Of a stretch of DNA of 64,000 nucleotides, positions 50,711 through 59,428 are shown piece by piece. Made by a program: the position numbers and the translations under genes. The stretch spans positions 20,071 to 84,070 of the forward strand of contig NZ_KV804697.1 of assembly GCF_001811425.1 (NCBI RefSeq). The letters run 5' to 3'. The stretch is from Peptoniphilus_A sp001811425 (GTDB lineage Bacteria > Bacillota > Clostridia > Tissierellales > Peptoniphilaceae). The notes below the pieces were generated by a model. The model saw nothing but the letters and a program-made list of their open reading frames with translations, ran no database searches and was not told the DNA's origin. The stretch's first letter is position 1, and each line of letters opens with the position of its first letter.

Positions 50711-51540
50711 AATATATCGCCTCCCAAGTCTCCAGTTTTAATTTTTTTGTTAAATAATTTTGGCACAACTAAAATCAAAAGCATTATAAGGATTAAGACC
50801 ATGGAAATTGCTGACCCAAAGCCCCAATCTCCTGTGAAGGTAAATTGTTTTTCGATTAAGTTACCTATCAAGTAGAAGTTGTTGCCGCCCAGTAGATTAG
50901 GCACTACGAAAGTAGAAATTGCCGGTATAAATACCATAGTTATGCCTGTGTAAATGCCAGGAAGTGACAGTGGAAAAATAACTTTTGTGAAAACTTCAAA
51001 GTCATTTGCTCCAAGGTCCTTGGCTGCTTCAATTAGTTTTGTATCCATCTTTAAGAGGACTGTGTAAATAGGCAGAACCATAAAGGGCAAGAAGTTATAA
51101 ACCATGCCTATCATAATTGCCTTGGAATTGTACATCAAATCCCAAGGTCCCAGTCCAAAAAGTCCAATGAATTTATTTATAAGTCCCTTGTTGCCCAAAA
51201 GAGTTAGCCAGGCGTAAGTTCTCAAAAGAAAATTCATCCACATGGGAATTATAAAAATTAAAATCATATTATTTCTAACTTTTTCACTCATCTTTGAAAT
51301 AATATAGGCAACAGGATAGCCAACTATTAAACATAAAATAGTTGAAAGACCTGCTAAGATTAGTGAAGTAATTAAAATCTTTACATATAAAGGCTCAAAA
51401 AACCTTGAAAAGTTGTCAAGAGTAAAGACAAAATCAGACAAATCTGTATTGGCATTGAGGGCATGAGCAAGTATTAAAAATAGTGGCAGTACAATAAAAA
51501 TTAGTCCCCAAAATAAATATATTAGTGAGAATTTTTTCAT
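50707..51540 (-). CDS. potB: Polyamine ABC transporter permease
   Basis: 277 aa, six hydrophobic segments, with the EAA loop EAAKDLGANDFEVFTKVIFPLSLPGIYTG near residue 173. WMNFLLRTYAWLTLLGNKGLIN is typical of PotB/PotH proteins. It forms the membrane channel with PotC. It overlaps potA by 4 bp. Confidence 0.92.
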   Translation of the reverse strand: MKKFSLIYLFWGLIFIVLPLFLILAHALNANTDLSDFVFTLDNFSRFFEPLYVKILITSLILAGLSTILCLIVGYPVAYIISKMSEKVRNNMILIFIIPMWMNFLLRTYAWLTLLGNKGLINKFIGLFGLGPWDLMYNSKAIMIGMVYNFLPFMVLPIYTVLLKMDTKLIEAAKDLGANDFEVFTKVIFPLSLPGIYTGITMVFIPAISTFVVPNLLGGNNFYLIGNLIEKQFTFTGDWGFGSAISMVLILIMLLILVVPKLFNKKIKTGDLGGDIF

Positions 51541-52571
51541 ATCAACCTCATTACATGGATTAGGTCAGGCTTAATAATTATGCCTGTCTTTTCGCCCACT
51601 TCTCTCTTTTCCGTTGATTGGACAAGCATGGAGTAACCACCTACATCTACAGTCATCTCGTAGTGAACACCCTTAAAGACAAGACTTGTCACTGTGCCCT
51701 CAATTTGATAATTTTCGTCCACTAAAAGCACATCTTCAGGTCTCACAACTACTTCAACATCTTCCATGTCCTTAAAACCCTTGTCCACGCAAGGAAAATC
51801 GTAATCTAAAAATCTTACCTTGAAGTCACTAAGCATCTTTGCATTAATAATATTTGATTCGCCAATAAAATCTGCAACGAAGGCATTTTTTGGCTCGTTG
51901 TAAATATTTAAAGGGCTGTCCATTTGTTGAATTTCACCATTATTTAAGACGACAACCGTGTCGCTCATGGAAAGTGCCTCTTCTTGGTCGTGAGTTACAT
52001 AAATAAAAGTTATGCCAACACTTTTTTGTATTCTTTTAAGCTCAATCTGCATTGCCTGTCTAAGTTTTAAGTCAAGAGCACCGAGAGGTTCGTCAAGAAG
52101 GAGAACTTCTGGCTCATTTACAAGGGCTCTTGCAATGGCAATTCTCTGTTGTTGTCCACCAGAAAGAGATTCAATTTCTCTATTTTCAAAGCCAACAAGG
52201 TTTACAAGTTTTAAAACTTCTTTTACCTTTTCCTTTATGATCTTTTTCTCCATTTTTTTTATATTAAGACCAAAGGCAATGTTGTTGTAGACATTCATGT
52301 GTGGAAATAGGGCATATTTTTGAAAAACTGTGTTGATTTTTCTCTCATAGGGCTCCTTATTAGTAATATCTTCTCCATTAAAAAGGATTTTTCCCTCGTC
52401 AGGCTCTTCAAAGCCACCAATAAGTCTCAAAATCGTTGTTTTGCCACAGCCAGATGGACCTAAAATCGTTAAAAATTCATCTTTTTTAACCTTAAAATCA
52501 AAATCCTTTAGAATAACATTGTCGCCAAAAGATTTTGTCACATTTTCTAATTCAATTACATAATTTTCCAT
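51537..52571 (-). CDS. potA: Polyamine ABC transporter ATP-binding protein
   Basis: 344 aa. Walker A GPSGCGKTT (about 38-46), signature LSGGQQQRIAIARAL (about 135-149), Walker B VLLLDEPLGALD and the switch His in YVTHDQEEAL. A TOBE-type C-terminal domain follows (VRPEDVLLVDENYQIEGTV). It energises polyamine import. It begins 10 bases after the Xre-cupin regulator, with which it is likely co-transcribed. Confidence 0.94.
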   Translation of the reverse strand: MENYVIELENVTKSFGDNVILKDFDFKVKKDEFLTILGPSGCGKTTILRLIGGFEEPDEGKILFNGEDITNKEPYERKINTVFQKYALFPHMNVYNNIAFGLNIKKMEKKIIKEKVKEVLKLVNLVGFENREIESLSGGQQQRIAIARALVNEPEVLLLDEPLGALDLKLRQAMQIELKRIQKSVGITFIYVTHDQEEALSMSDTVVVLNNGEIQQMDSPLNIYNEPKNAFVADFIGESNIINAKMLSDFKVRFLDYDFPCVDKGFKDMEDVEVVVRPEDVLLVDENYQIEGTVTSLVFKGVHYEMTVDVGGYSMLVQSTEKREVGEKTGIIIKPDLIHVMRLI

Positions 52572-52581
52572 AATTCACCGC

Positions 52582-53121
52582 CTAAAAATTTGGTGGAGAC
52601 GAAATCCACAAAATCTCAGTTTCAAACTTGCCATCATTCTTTAAATAGTGAGAGCTGTTTGCCTTAAAGTAAAAACTTTCGCCCTTCCTAATCTTGTATT
52701 GTTCATTGCCATAAATAAGAGTCACACTGCCCTTTATTACATAGCCAAATTCTTCGCCCTCATAGGGTTGTATCTCCTTTGACTCTCCATTTGGCTTAAT
52801 TTTTATTCGCATGGGCTCCATTTGATTTTTTTGTGCGTTGGGCACAACCCAATCAAGTACATAGCCAAGCTCTTCATTTTCACTTTCAAAAAAGTCTTCT
52901 TCTTTAAAAGTAATTTTTTCATTTTCATCTCTTTTAAAGAAATGTGAAGGGTCTGTGCCCAGTGCCTCCAAAATATCCAAAAGAGAATCAACAGATGGTG
53001 ATGTCAAGTCTCTTTCGATTTGTGAAATAAAGCCCTTAGTGAGTTCTGACCTGTCAGCCAATTCTTCCTGGGTAAGACCTTTTTCAATTCTCATATCTCT
53101 TATTTTATTTCCAATATCCAT
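52582..53121 (-). CDS. Xre-family regulator with C-terminal cupin (PuuR-like)
   Basis: 179 aa from the ATG at 53121, which has an AGGTGAT site (a start 8 codons earlier has none). Residues about 2-65 are a helix-turn-helix (IRDMRIEKGLTQEELADRSELTKGFISQIERDLTSPSV). Residues about 105-178 form a cupin (EIQPYEGEEFGYVIKGSVTLIYG). This two-part design is known for PuuR, which senses polyamines. It leads the pot operon and probably represses it in response to polyamine levels. Confidence 0.88.
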   Translation of the reverse strand: MDIGNKIRDMRIEKGLTQEELADRSELTKGFISQIERDLTSPSVDSLLDILEALGTDPSHFFKRDENEKITFKEEDFFESENEELGYVLDWVVPNAQKNQMEPMRIKIKPNGESKEIQPYEGEEFGYVIKGSVTLIYGNEQYKIRKGESFYFKANSSHYLKNDGKFETEILWISSPPNF

Positions 53122-53291
53122 TCCATCACCTATAATATTAAACAAATTACTTAAATTATTAAACTCATTAGAGTATAATTGTTAAAGATATTAATGTCAA
53201 TAGATTTGGGCTATTTAATAAAGTAAATTTTTTGTTAAATATAATTTACTCAAAATATTTTTTTATTTTTCATTTATTAACTTCCTTTTGC

Positions 53292-53318
53292 TTGCCCTTT
53301 TCCAATTTGTGTTATAAT
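53292..53318 (+). promoter_or_regulatory. Promoter of the DUF1624 gene
   Basis: TTGCCC (53292) and TATAAT (53313) are 15 bases apart, and a GAGGTG ribosome site follows at about 53325. Confidence 0.45.
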
Positions 53319-53335
53319 TTTTCCAGAGGTGTTAC

Positions 53336-54046
53336 ATGGATACTAGAAAAAAAAGATACAATGCCATAGATTTTTTGCGTGGCTTTACTATTATAAATAT
53401 GATAATTTTTCACGGACTCTTTGACCTTGAAAATTTTTATGGTTTTAACTTCAATCACGACTTTTACTACTACCAACAATATATTTGCATTTCCTTTATT
53501 TTGATTTCTGGTTACTCAACTCATTTTTCAAATAATTTTAAGAAAAAATTTTTGATTTTGACGGGACTTTCTATCTTAATCACCCTTGGCTCTTACATCT
53601 TTTCAAGAGAAGATGCCATTTATTTTGGCATTATTCACTTTTTTGCGGCAGCAAGCTTAATTCACATGCTCTTAAAAAATTACTTAAAAAAAATAAATCC
53701 AAGGCTTGGACTTATTCTAAACACTCTTTTATTTGTAACGCTTAAAAAAATTTATTACGGAAGTATTTTCTTTGGAAAAGTTCTTGTCCCAAAATCTTTT
53801 TACAACTTAAATCTATTTTTCCTAGGCTTGCCTAGTGAAAATTTTTATTCAGGCGATTATTTTCCAATAATTCCTTGGATATTTTTATTTTACATGGGCT
53901 ACTTCCTCTTTGATTTTGTAAAATTTACAAAAAAAGAAGCCTCCCCGGGCTTTATAAATGTCATGGGTAGGCATTCTCTTTTAATATATTTTCTCCATCA
54001 AATTATTTTAATTGGAGTTTTTTCTCTCATCTTCTCTTTTAATTAA
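53336..54046 (+). CDS. DUF1624/HGSNAT-type membrane acyltransferase-like protein
   Basis: 236 aa with about seven hydrophobic segments. The N-terminal RYNAIDFLRGFTIINMIIFHGLFDL with its conserved Arg and His, and ISGYSTHFS, match the DUF1624/heparan-alpha-glucosaminide N-acetyltransferase-like family. Such proteins probably acetylate sugars across the membrane. The substrate here is unknown. The last four bases overlap the convergent TPM gene. Confidence 0.78.
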   Translation: MDTRKKRYNAIDFLRGFTIINMIIFHGLFDLENFYGFNFNHDFYYYQQYICISFILISGYSTHFSNNFKKKFLILTGLSILITLGSYIFSREDAIYFGIIHFFAAASLIHMLLKNYLKKINPRLGLILNTLLFVTLKKIYYGSIFFGKVLVPKSFYNLNLFFLGLPSENFYSGDYFPIIPWIFLFYMGYFLFDFVKFTKKEASPGFINVMGRHSLLIYFLHQIILIGVFSLIFSFN

Positions 54047-54891
54047 AATCTTCCGCTGGCGCCACCGCCACCAGAGGATCCTCCGCCGCCGAAGCCTCCA
54101 AAGCCTCCGCCACCGAATCCACCGCCTGATGATCCGCCAAAGCCTCCAGAGCCACCGTAGCCGCCGCCAAAGCTTCCTGGTCCCCAAAAGATTACAGGTT
54201 TTTGTTTTCTTCTGCCTCCGGAACCATTGCCACCAGAGCCGCCACCATCATTTTTATTTCTAAAAATAAGTGAAATTATAAAAAGAATTAAAATTATTCT
54301 CAATATAGGCAAAATTGATATAAATAGATTACCTTCACCTTCATCAGATGAATAATCAATTTCTTCCTGTGGCTCTCTCGCCACAATGTCCACTCCATAT
54401 TCATCTTCATATAATTTTATCAGCTGAGCATATCCTTCGAGGATTGCCTTTTCAAAGGATCTGTCACCTTCATTTTCAGAGACAACTTTTCCCATTGCCC
54501 TTATAATTCTTGAGGCATAGGCATCGGGTATAAAACCTTCAGACCCATAACCAGTCTCGATTCTTAAATATCTATTATTTTCGTCTAAAAGTGCCACAAG
54601 CATGAGAACACCATTGTCCTTATCCTTGTCGCCAATTTTTATGTCGTTAAAGATCCTTGTCCCATACTCTTCCAGTGAATAGTCTTCCAAGTCTTTAACA
54701 ATTACAACGGCAATTTCTCCGCCAGTTTTCTTTTTAAGATCATAAGTGGTCTTGTTGAGATAGTCAATGGACTCTTGGCTTAAAGTGTTAGTCTCGTCAT
54801 AGACATTGTAGGACATTTCGCCCTTGTCAAAGGCATAAACATTAAAGACCAGGGTGATGGCAAATAAAATTGTAGCTAACAATTTTTTCAT
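54043..54891 (-). CDS. TPM-domain (YgcG-type) protein with Gly-rich tail
   Basis: 282 aa from the ATG at 54891 (AGGTGAT site, a GTG three codons earlier overlaps it). A signal peptide or anchor (LLATILFAITLVFNVYAF) precedes the TPM domain (about 20-160, with VYDETNTLSQESIDYLNKT and TGYGSEGFIPDAYASRI). A membrane segment follows (about 195-215). The end is a Gly/Ser/Phe-rich repeat stretch (GGGYGG, GGSGGFGGSSGG). These domains often pair with LemA, which is the gene just upstream. Function is unclear; a membrane or stress role is proposed for relatives. Confidence 0.82.
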   Translation of the reverse strand: MKKLLATILFAITLVFNVYAFDKGEMSYNVYDETNTLSQESIDYLNKTTYDLKKKTGGEIAVVIVKDLEDYSLEEYGTRIFNDIKIGDKDKDNGVLMLVALLDENNRYLRIETGYGSEGFIPDAYASRIIRAMGKVVSENEGDRSFEKAILEGYAQLIKLYEDEYGVDIVAREPQEEIDYSSDEGEGNLFISILPILRIILILFIISLIFRNKNDGGGSGGNGSGGRRKQKPVIFWGPGSFGGGYGGSGGFGGSSGGGFGGGGFGGFGGGGSSGGGGASGRF

Positions 54892-54900
54892 TTTAATCAC

Positions 54901-55473
54901 CTAAAATTTAACTTCTGGTACTTGATTGTCCTTTTCTGAAACTTCAAAATAATCTCTTGGTCCAAAGCCTAAAATTTTTGCAATAATATTTGTTGGGAAC
55001 CTTCTAACTTTTTGATTGTAAAGTTTAACTGTATCGTTATATCTCATTCTTTCAGTTGCAATTCTATTTTCTGTGCCTTCAAGTTGGGCTTGTAAGTCTA
55101 AGAAATTTTCATTTGCCTTTAATTCTGGATAATTTTCAACAACTACATTAAGTTTTTGAATAGCTTCTGTCAAGTTGTCATTGGCTTCTGCAAGTTCCTT
55201 AGGTGTGTTTGCTTCAGAAATACCTGCACGAGCCTTAGTAATTTCAGTGAAAGTTTCCTTTTCGTGGCTAGCATATCCCTTAACAGTTTCTACAATGTTA
55301 GGAATTAAATCTGCACGCCTTTTAACTTGGTTTTGGACTTGTGCCCAAGCACCATTCACATCTTCATCTAGTTTAACTAATTTGTTCCATTGTCCGCCAA
55401 AGAAAATTGCAAGCACCACTACTACGGCAATAATTGCAACAATCCCAACGGCACCTTTGTTTTTATTCTTCAT
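54901..55473 (-). CDS. lemA: LemA-family membrane protein
   Basis: 190 aa. One N-terminal membrane segment (about 8-28) is followed by a coiled-coil helical domain: WNKLVKLDEDVNGAWAQVQNQVKRRADLIPNIVETVKGYASHE, the diagnostic LemA stretch. The role is unknown. It overlaps the end of thiI by 11 bp, and the TPM-domain gene starts 10 bases past its stop, so the three are linked in one operon. Confidence 0.92.
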   Translation of the reverse strand: MKNKNKGAVGIVAIIAVVVVLAIFFGGQWNKLVKLDEDVNGAWAQVQNQVKRRADLIPNIVETVKGYASHEKETFTEITKARAGISEANTPKELAEANDNLTEAIQKLNVVVENYPELKANENFLDLQAQLEGTENRIATERMRYNDTVKLYNQKVRRFPTNIIAKILGFGPRDYFEVSEKDNQVPEVKF

Positions 55474-56644
55474 AGTCTCCTCCTATTTTACTTATTTTCA
55501 TCTTACCTATAGCTTCATCTACAAGACTTTCACAGTCTAGTGGCTCCTCTGACTTTTCTATTCCCTCTACACTTGGCGTCAAGAGTGGATGTTTTGGCAA
55601 AAATACTGTGCAGCAATCTTCGAAAGGAAGAATTGATGTCTCATAAGTATCAATGTCCTTGGCAATATCAATAATATTTACCTTGTCCATGCCAATTAGT
55701 GGTCTAAAGACGAGTTTATCTGTAATATCATTAGTTACCTTCAAGCCGTCAATGGTTTGCGAGGCAACTTGTCCAAGGTTTTCGCCAGTGATGATGCAGT
55801 CGTAGCCATTGTCTCTTGCAATTTTATCTGCTATCCTCATCATAAACCTGCGGGAGATAATAGTCATCTCATCTTCAGGACAATTTATGTTGATTTCCTT
55901 TTGAATGTCCAAAATATTCACAGAATAAAAAGTAAGTTCGCCAGAAAAACTTGATATGTCCTCTGCAAGTTTTTTGACCTTTTCTTCTCCCCTTTCAGAT
56001 GTGAAAGGATAGGAATGGAAGTGCAAGCAGTCCACAAGGACTCCTCTCTTTGCCATTAAAAATCCTGCTACTGGGGAATCAATTCCACCAGAGAGAAGAA
56101 GGAGTCCCCTGCCATTTGTGCCAGATGGAAGTCCACCGTGAGCTTTAATCTTATCTACATAAATATAGGTATCCTTTTTCAAATCGCAGTAAACAAAAAA
56201 GTCTGGCTCATGCACATCAACTTTTATGTCAAAATTCTTTAAGATGATACCTCCGATTTTTGCAGAAATTTCCATGGAATTAAGTGGAAAGGACTTGTCG
56301 CCCCTGTTGGTCTTAACTTTAAAAGTTTTGTAAGCTGGATTTTTTTTCAAAGTTTCATCTACAATTTTTATAACAGCTTCTTCAATCTTTTCCTTGTCAG
56401 TTTCCACAACATAGCATGGCGCAATGTAGACAATGCCAAAGACATGCTTAAGCCTATTTATCATCTTTTCTTCGTTATCTGTCACCACTTCCACATAGAC
56501 CTTGCCCATATTTTGATATATTTTTCCATGGTCTATGTTTCTCAGATTTCTCTTTATAGTGGAAATAAGTTTATTTACAAATTTATACCTATTTTTACCC
56601 TTTAGGACAAGCTCTCCAAGGGAGAGTGCCATAACTTTTTTCAT
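55463..56644 (-). CDS. thiI: tRNA 4-thiouridine sulfurtransferase ThiI
   Basis: 393 aa. N-terminal ferredoxin-like plus THUMP domain (LVLKGKNRYKFVNKLIS) and an ATP pyrophosphatase loop SGGIDSPVAG (about 182-191). This length is the form without the C-terminal rhodanese domain. It thiolates U8 of tRNAs using sulfur from a cysteine desulfurase, and may also serve thiamine synthesis. It lies 9 bases after iscS, its sulfur donor. Confidence 0.94.
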   Translation of the reverse strand: MKKVMALSLGELVLKGKNRYKFVNKLISTIKRNLRNIDHGKIYQNMGKVYVEVVTDNEEKMINRLKHVFGIVYIAPCYVVETDKEKIEEAVIKIVDETLKKNPAYKTFKVKTNRGDKSFPLNSMEISAKIGGIILKNFDIKVDVHEPDFFVYCDLKKDTYIYVDKIKAHGGLPSGTNGRGLLLLSGGIDSPVAGFLMAKRGVLVDCLHFHSYPFTSERGEEKVKKLAEDISSFSGELTFYSVNILDIQKEININCPEDEMTIISRRFMMRIADKIARDNGYDCIITGENLGQVASQTIDGLKVTNDITDKLVFRPLIGMDKVNIIDIAKDIDTYETSILPFEDCCTVFLPKHPLLTPSVEGIEKSEEPLDCESLVDEAIGKMKISKIGGDYEE

Positions 56645-56652
56645 TCTATCAC

Positions 56653-57798
56653 CTATCTCATAATCTTTCTGATTTCACCTACATACTTCACAAGTTTTTC
56701 CACGAAAACATCTATGTCCTCTTTTGTAGTGTCCTTGGAAGTGCAAATTCTTATTGTACCTTCAGCGTACTTGTCGGCAAGCCCTATTGCCTTTAAGGTT
56801 GTGGACTTGTGAGTGCCATTAGATGTGCAGGCAGATGCTGTGGAAATATAAATCTCATCGCCCTCCAAGTAGTGGAGAAGGACCTCTGCCCTTATATCTA
56901 AAATTGAAAGAGAAACAATAAAATCTGTAGAATTTTCTGGAGTGTTTATCCTGTAGTCCTCTAAATTTTCTTCCAGTTTCTTTAAAAGATATGCCTTGAT
57001 TTCCTTGGCGTGGTCAAGCCTTTTGTCTAAATCTCTTTTTGTAAGCTGGCACGCCTTGCCAAAGCCAAGTATGCCCGGCACATTTTCTGTACCAGATCTT
57101 AGTCCCTTCTCTTGACCTCCACCAATAACAAGACTCTCAATATTTAAGTCGCGTCTTTTGTAAAGGGCGCCCATGCCCTTTGGCCCATAAATTTTGTGGG
57201 AAGAAAAAGAAAAAGTATCGCAGCCCAAGTCCTTAACATTGACAGGAATTTTCCCCACAGCTTGAACTCCATCCACATGGCATAAAATATCCTTGTTTTT
57301 TGCCTTGGCAATCTCAAAAAGTTCCTTGACCTTATTGACAGTGCCAAGCTCGTTGTGAACATAAATTAGAGAAACTAAAATAGTGTCATCATTTACTTCC
57401 TCTTTAAACTTTTCCACATCAACAGCGCCAGTCTCGTCAACATCAAGATAACATACTTCATAGCCAAGGTCTTTATAATGCTTAAATTGGTCGTCAATAG
57501 ATGCGTGTTCAATAGCAGAAGTGATGATCTTCTTGCCCTTTCTCTTGTTTTTTAAAATAGCGCCGTGAACTGCAATGTTGTTGCTTTCTGTTCCCCCAGA
57601 GGTAAAATAAATTTCATCTGCCTGAGCACCAATAAGGGCAGCCGCATTTTTCCTTGCCTCTTCAATTTCCTTTTCCACCCTTAGGCCGAAGCTGTGAAGA
57701 GATGAAGGGTTGGCAAAATCATCTGTGAGAGCCTTCATCATGACATCAACAACTTCCCTATCAGGTTTTGTCGTCGCACAATTATCTAAATAAATCAT
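56653..57798 (-). CDS. Cysteine desulfurase (NifS/IscS type)
   Basis: 381 aa from the ATG at 57798, which has a GAAGGAAG site (a start 6 codons earlier is less likely). It begins MIYLDNCATTKP, and has FTSGGTESNNIAVHGA, the PLP lysine in SFSSHKIYGPKGMGALY, and STASACTSNGTHKS with the catalytic Cys. It releases sulfur from cysteine, here probably for ThiI. First gene of iscS-thiI-lemA-TPM. NifS2-type as often paired with thiI in Firmicutes. Confidence 0.94.
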   Translation of the reverse strand: MIYLDNCATTKPDREVVDVMMKALTDDFANPSSLHSFGLRVEKEIEEARKNAAALIGAQADEIYFTSGGTESNNIAVHGAILKNKRKGKKIITSAIEHASIDDQFKHYKDLGYEVCYLDVDETGAVDVEKFKEEVNDDTILVSLIYVHNELGTVNKVKELFEIAKAKNKDILCHVDGVQAVGKIPVNVKDLGCDTFSFSSHKIYGPKGMGALYKRRDLNIESLVIGGGQEKGLRSGTENVPGILGFGKACQLTKRDLDKRLDHAKEIKAYLLKKLEENLEDYRINTPENSTDFIVSLSILDIRAEVLLHYLEGDEIYISTASACTSNGTHKSTTLKAIGLADKYAEGTIRICTSKDTTKEDIDVFVEKLVKYVGEIRKIMR

Positions 57799-57938
57799 AT
57801 ATCTTCCTTCTATCATAAATTCTTTCTAATACATTATACTATAAGACGAAGTGTCCTTCTATCTCTATTTAGATTGAGTTCTGACGAAAATTTTTAAAAT
57901 TATAAAACTTTTAATGATATACTTGAAGTGGTGATAGG

Positions 57939-59069
57939 ATGAAAAAATTGGAAAGAAAAATCAAAAGAGCTAAAGAAAATTATTTAAAAATAGAAACATC
58001 AGGACTATCTCGAGAAATAGATTCAATTATTGTAGTGAGCCTTGTGGAAAAAAATAGAGAAGTCCTAAAAACTTTTTACCTAGAAAATTTAAAAGACGAA
58101 AAAAATTTATTGGAAGAAGTCATGCCTATCATTCAAGAAAAAGAATTTGTGACCTACTCTGGCAAGACCTTCGACCTTCCCTTTATAAGAGAAAAAGTAA
58201 AATTTTACTTTAACAAGGACCTTGACTTAAAAGTCACAGACTTGCAAGAAGTGACAAAAAATTACAACTTCATCTTTAATTTAGATTCTCACTCCAATAA
58301 AAATCTCCTAGAAAAATTTATTGAACCGAAAAATTTAAGGGACCAAAAAGAATACCAGGGCATAAAAATAAAGACCCTCTATAAAAATTACCTAGAGGGT
58401 CATAAGGCTGCAATAGAAAAAATTTTAGACTATAATTATTTGAGCCTGGAAAACTTAATATTACTTGACGCAAAAATAAAAGAAGAATTAGAAAAAAATC
58501 TTTCCATAAAAATTTTAGACTTCACATTTTTTATAAGAGACATAAAACTTTTAGAAAACAAGCTAGAAATATCAGGCGTCACAAATTACGGATCCGACTA
58601 TTTCTCCAACAATGAATTATACACAATTGAGATAAGTGGACTCGAGGAAGAAGAAAAATTTGGCGAACAAGAAAAAAATTGCCAATCAGCAAATTTTTAC
58701 CAATCCCTAAAAAATTACGGATCAGAAAAAATTTGCGAATCAGCAAAAAATTATGGATCTTTGAAAAATTATGAATCAGAAAATTTTTCTGAATCAGCAA
58801 AAGATTCTGAATTAACAAAAAATTATGAATCAGTAAAAAATAAAAAAGAAGCTAAAGAATTTTCCTTAAAAATAAATACAGAGGACGGGCTTTATGATGG
58901 CAAAACATCTTGCTACTATGTCAAGAAAAAAGACTTGGACTTTGACCTGACAAACCCCAGCAAAATAAAAAGCCCAGCCCAAATCCAAATCCTCTACTAC
59001 AAAAACCATGTATTCAAAAATGAAAAGGAACTAATGAGAAAAATAATAGAAAAAGAATTAGGACAATAA
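57939..59069 (+). CDS. YprB-like RNase H-fold protein with altered catalytic residues
   Basis: 376 aa. Residues about 14-185 resemble the RNase H-like (DEDD) domain of YprB proteins, with FVTYSGKTFDLPFI. The first acidic residue of the usual DIET is a Lys (LKIET, Lys17), and the Asp of the usual YNxxDV is Ser (YNYLS, Ser169), though Asp79 and Glu19 remain. Residues about 248-306 are a Asn/Ser/Glu/Tyr repeat (KNYGSE, KNYESE, ESAK). The C-terminus (about 310-376) has a separate beta-rich part. Activity is doubtful. Confidence 0.68.
   Translation: MKKLERKIKRAKENYLKIETSGLSREIDSIIVVSLVEKNREVLKTFYLENLKDEKNLLEEVMPIIQEKEFVTYSGKTFDLPFIREKVKFYFNKDLDLKVTDLQEVTKNYNFIFNLDSHSNKNLLEKFIEPKNLRDQKEYQGIKIKTLYKNYLEGHKAAIEKILDYNYLSLENLILLDAKIKEELEKNLSIKILDFTFFIRDIKLLENKLEISGVTNYGSDYFSNNELYTIEISGLEEEEKFGEQEKNCQSANFYQSLKNYGSEKICESAKNYGSLKNYESENFSESAKDSELTKNYESVKNKKEAKEFSLKINTEDGLYDGKTSCYYVKKKDLDFDLTNPSKIKSPAQIQILYYKNHVFKNEKELMRKIIEKELGQ
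58679..58850 (+). repeat. Degenerate short tandem repeat inside the YprB-like gene
   Basis: Units of the form AAAAATTAYGRATCAG recur at irregular distances, encoding KNYGSE/KNYESE/ESAK-type residues. The reading frame stays open across it. Confidence 0.7.
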
Positions 59070-59074
59070 AAAAA

Positions 59075-59156
59075 TACCACCTGCATAGTTTTTACAGGTG
59101 GTAAGACAAAAAGTAGTTAAAATGTGAAAAACCACCTATATCGGCTTAGGTGGTTT
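59075..59156. terminator. Two successive hairpin terminators
   Basis: TACCACCTG/CAGGTGGTA (9-bp stem) follows the YprB-like stop. AAACCACCTA/TAGGTGGTTT (10-bp stem) then has a T-rich tail. They share the ACCACCT sequence, suggesting duplication. Confidence 0.7.
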
Positions 59157-59273
59157 CTATATTAGTAACACTAAGACGACCGCTAATAACGGTGTCCTCA
59201 TTTAGATATATAATACCATTAATTTTTTGTATATTCAATAACCTACAACTAAAAAAATTCAAAAGACACAGAT

Positions 59274-59324
59274 AAAATTCTGCTTTTGCTTTTGCTTTTT
59301 GCCTCCTTAATAAAATATGAATTA
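59274..59324 (+). repeat. Partial copy of the AlbA_2 gene promoter sequence
   Basis: Here 29 bases (59296-59324) match 62389-62417 at 24 positions in the same orientation, and the similarity extends upstream with a short insertion. It may be a leftover of a deleted gene copy. Confidence 0.65.
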
Positions 59325-59378
59325 AGGCTCTATAATATTTGTTAGAGATTTACTCCCCAACAGATATTATAGAGCCTT
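59324..59378. repeat. 51-bp near-perfect palindrome with T tail
   Basis: The arms GGCTCTATAATATTTGTTAG and GGCTCTATAATATCTGTTGG (read from each end) differ at few positions and the first 13 bases match exactly. A T run follows on the plus strand. It resembles paired terminal repeats of a mobile element or a strong terminator. Confidence 0.7.
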
Positions 59379-59428
59379 TTTATTTTAGAAAATTTTATAA
59401 AAAGAATTACAAAAACTTAAAATTACTA

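Larger units (their letters stand above)
59070..59428. other. Intergenic region rich in hairpins
   Basis: About 360 bases with no gene. It holds two consecutive hairpins with a shared ACCACCT stem (59075-59103 and 59129-59156), a stretch related to the AlbA_2 promoter (59274-59324), and a 51-bp palindrome (59326-59376). The remaining AT-rich stretch at 59160-59270 shows nothing I can name. Confidence 0.7.
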
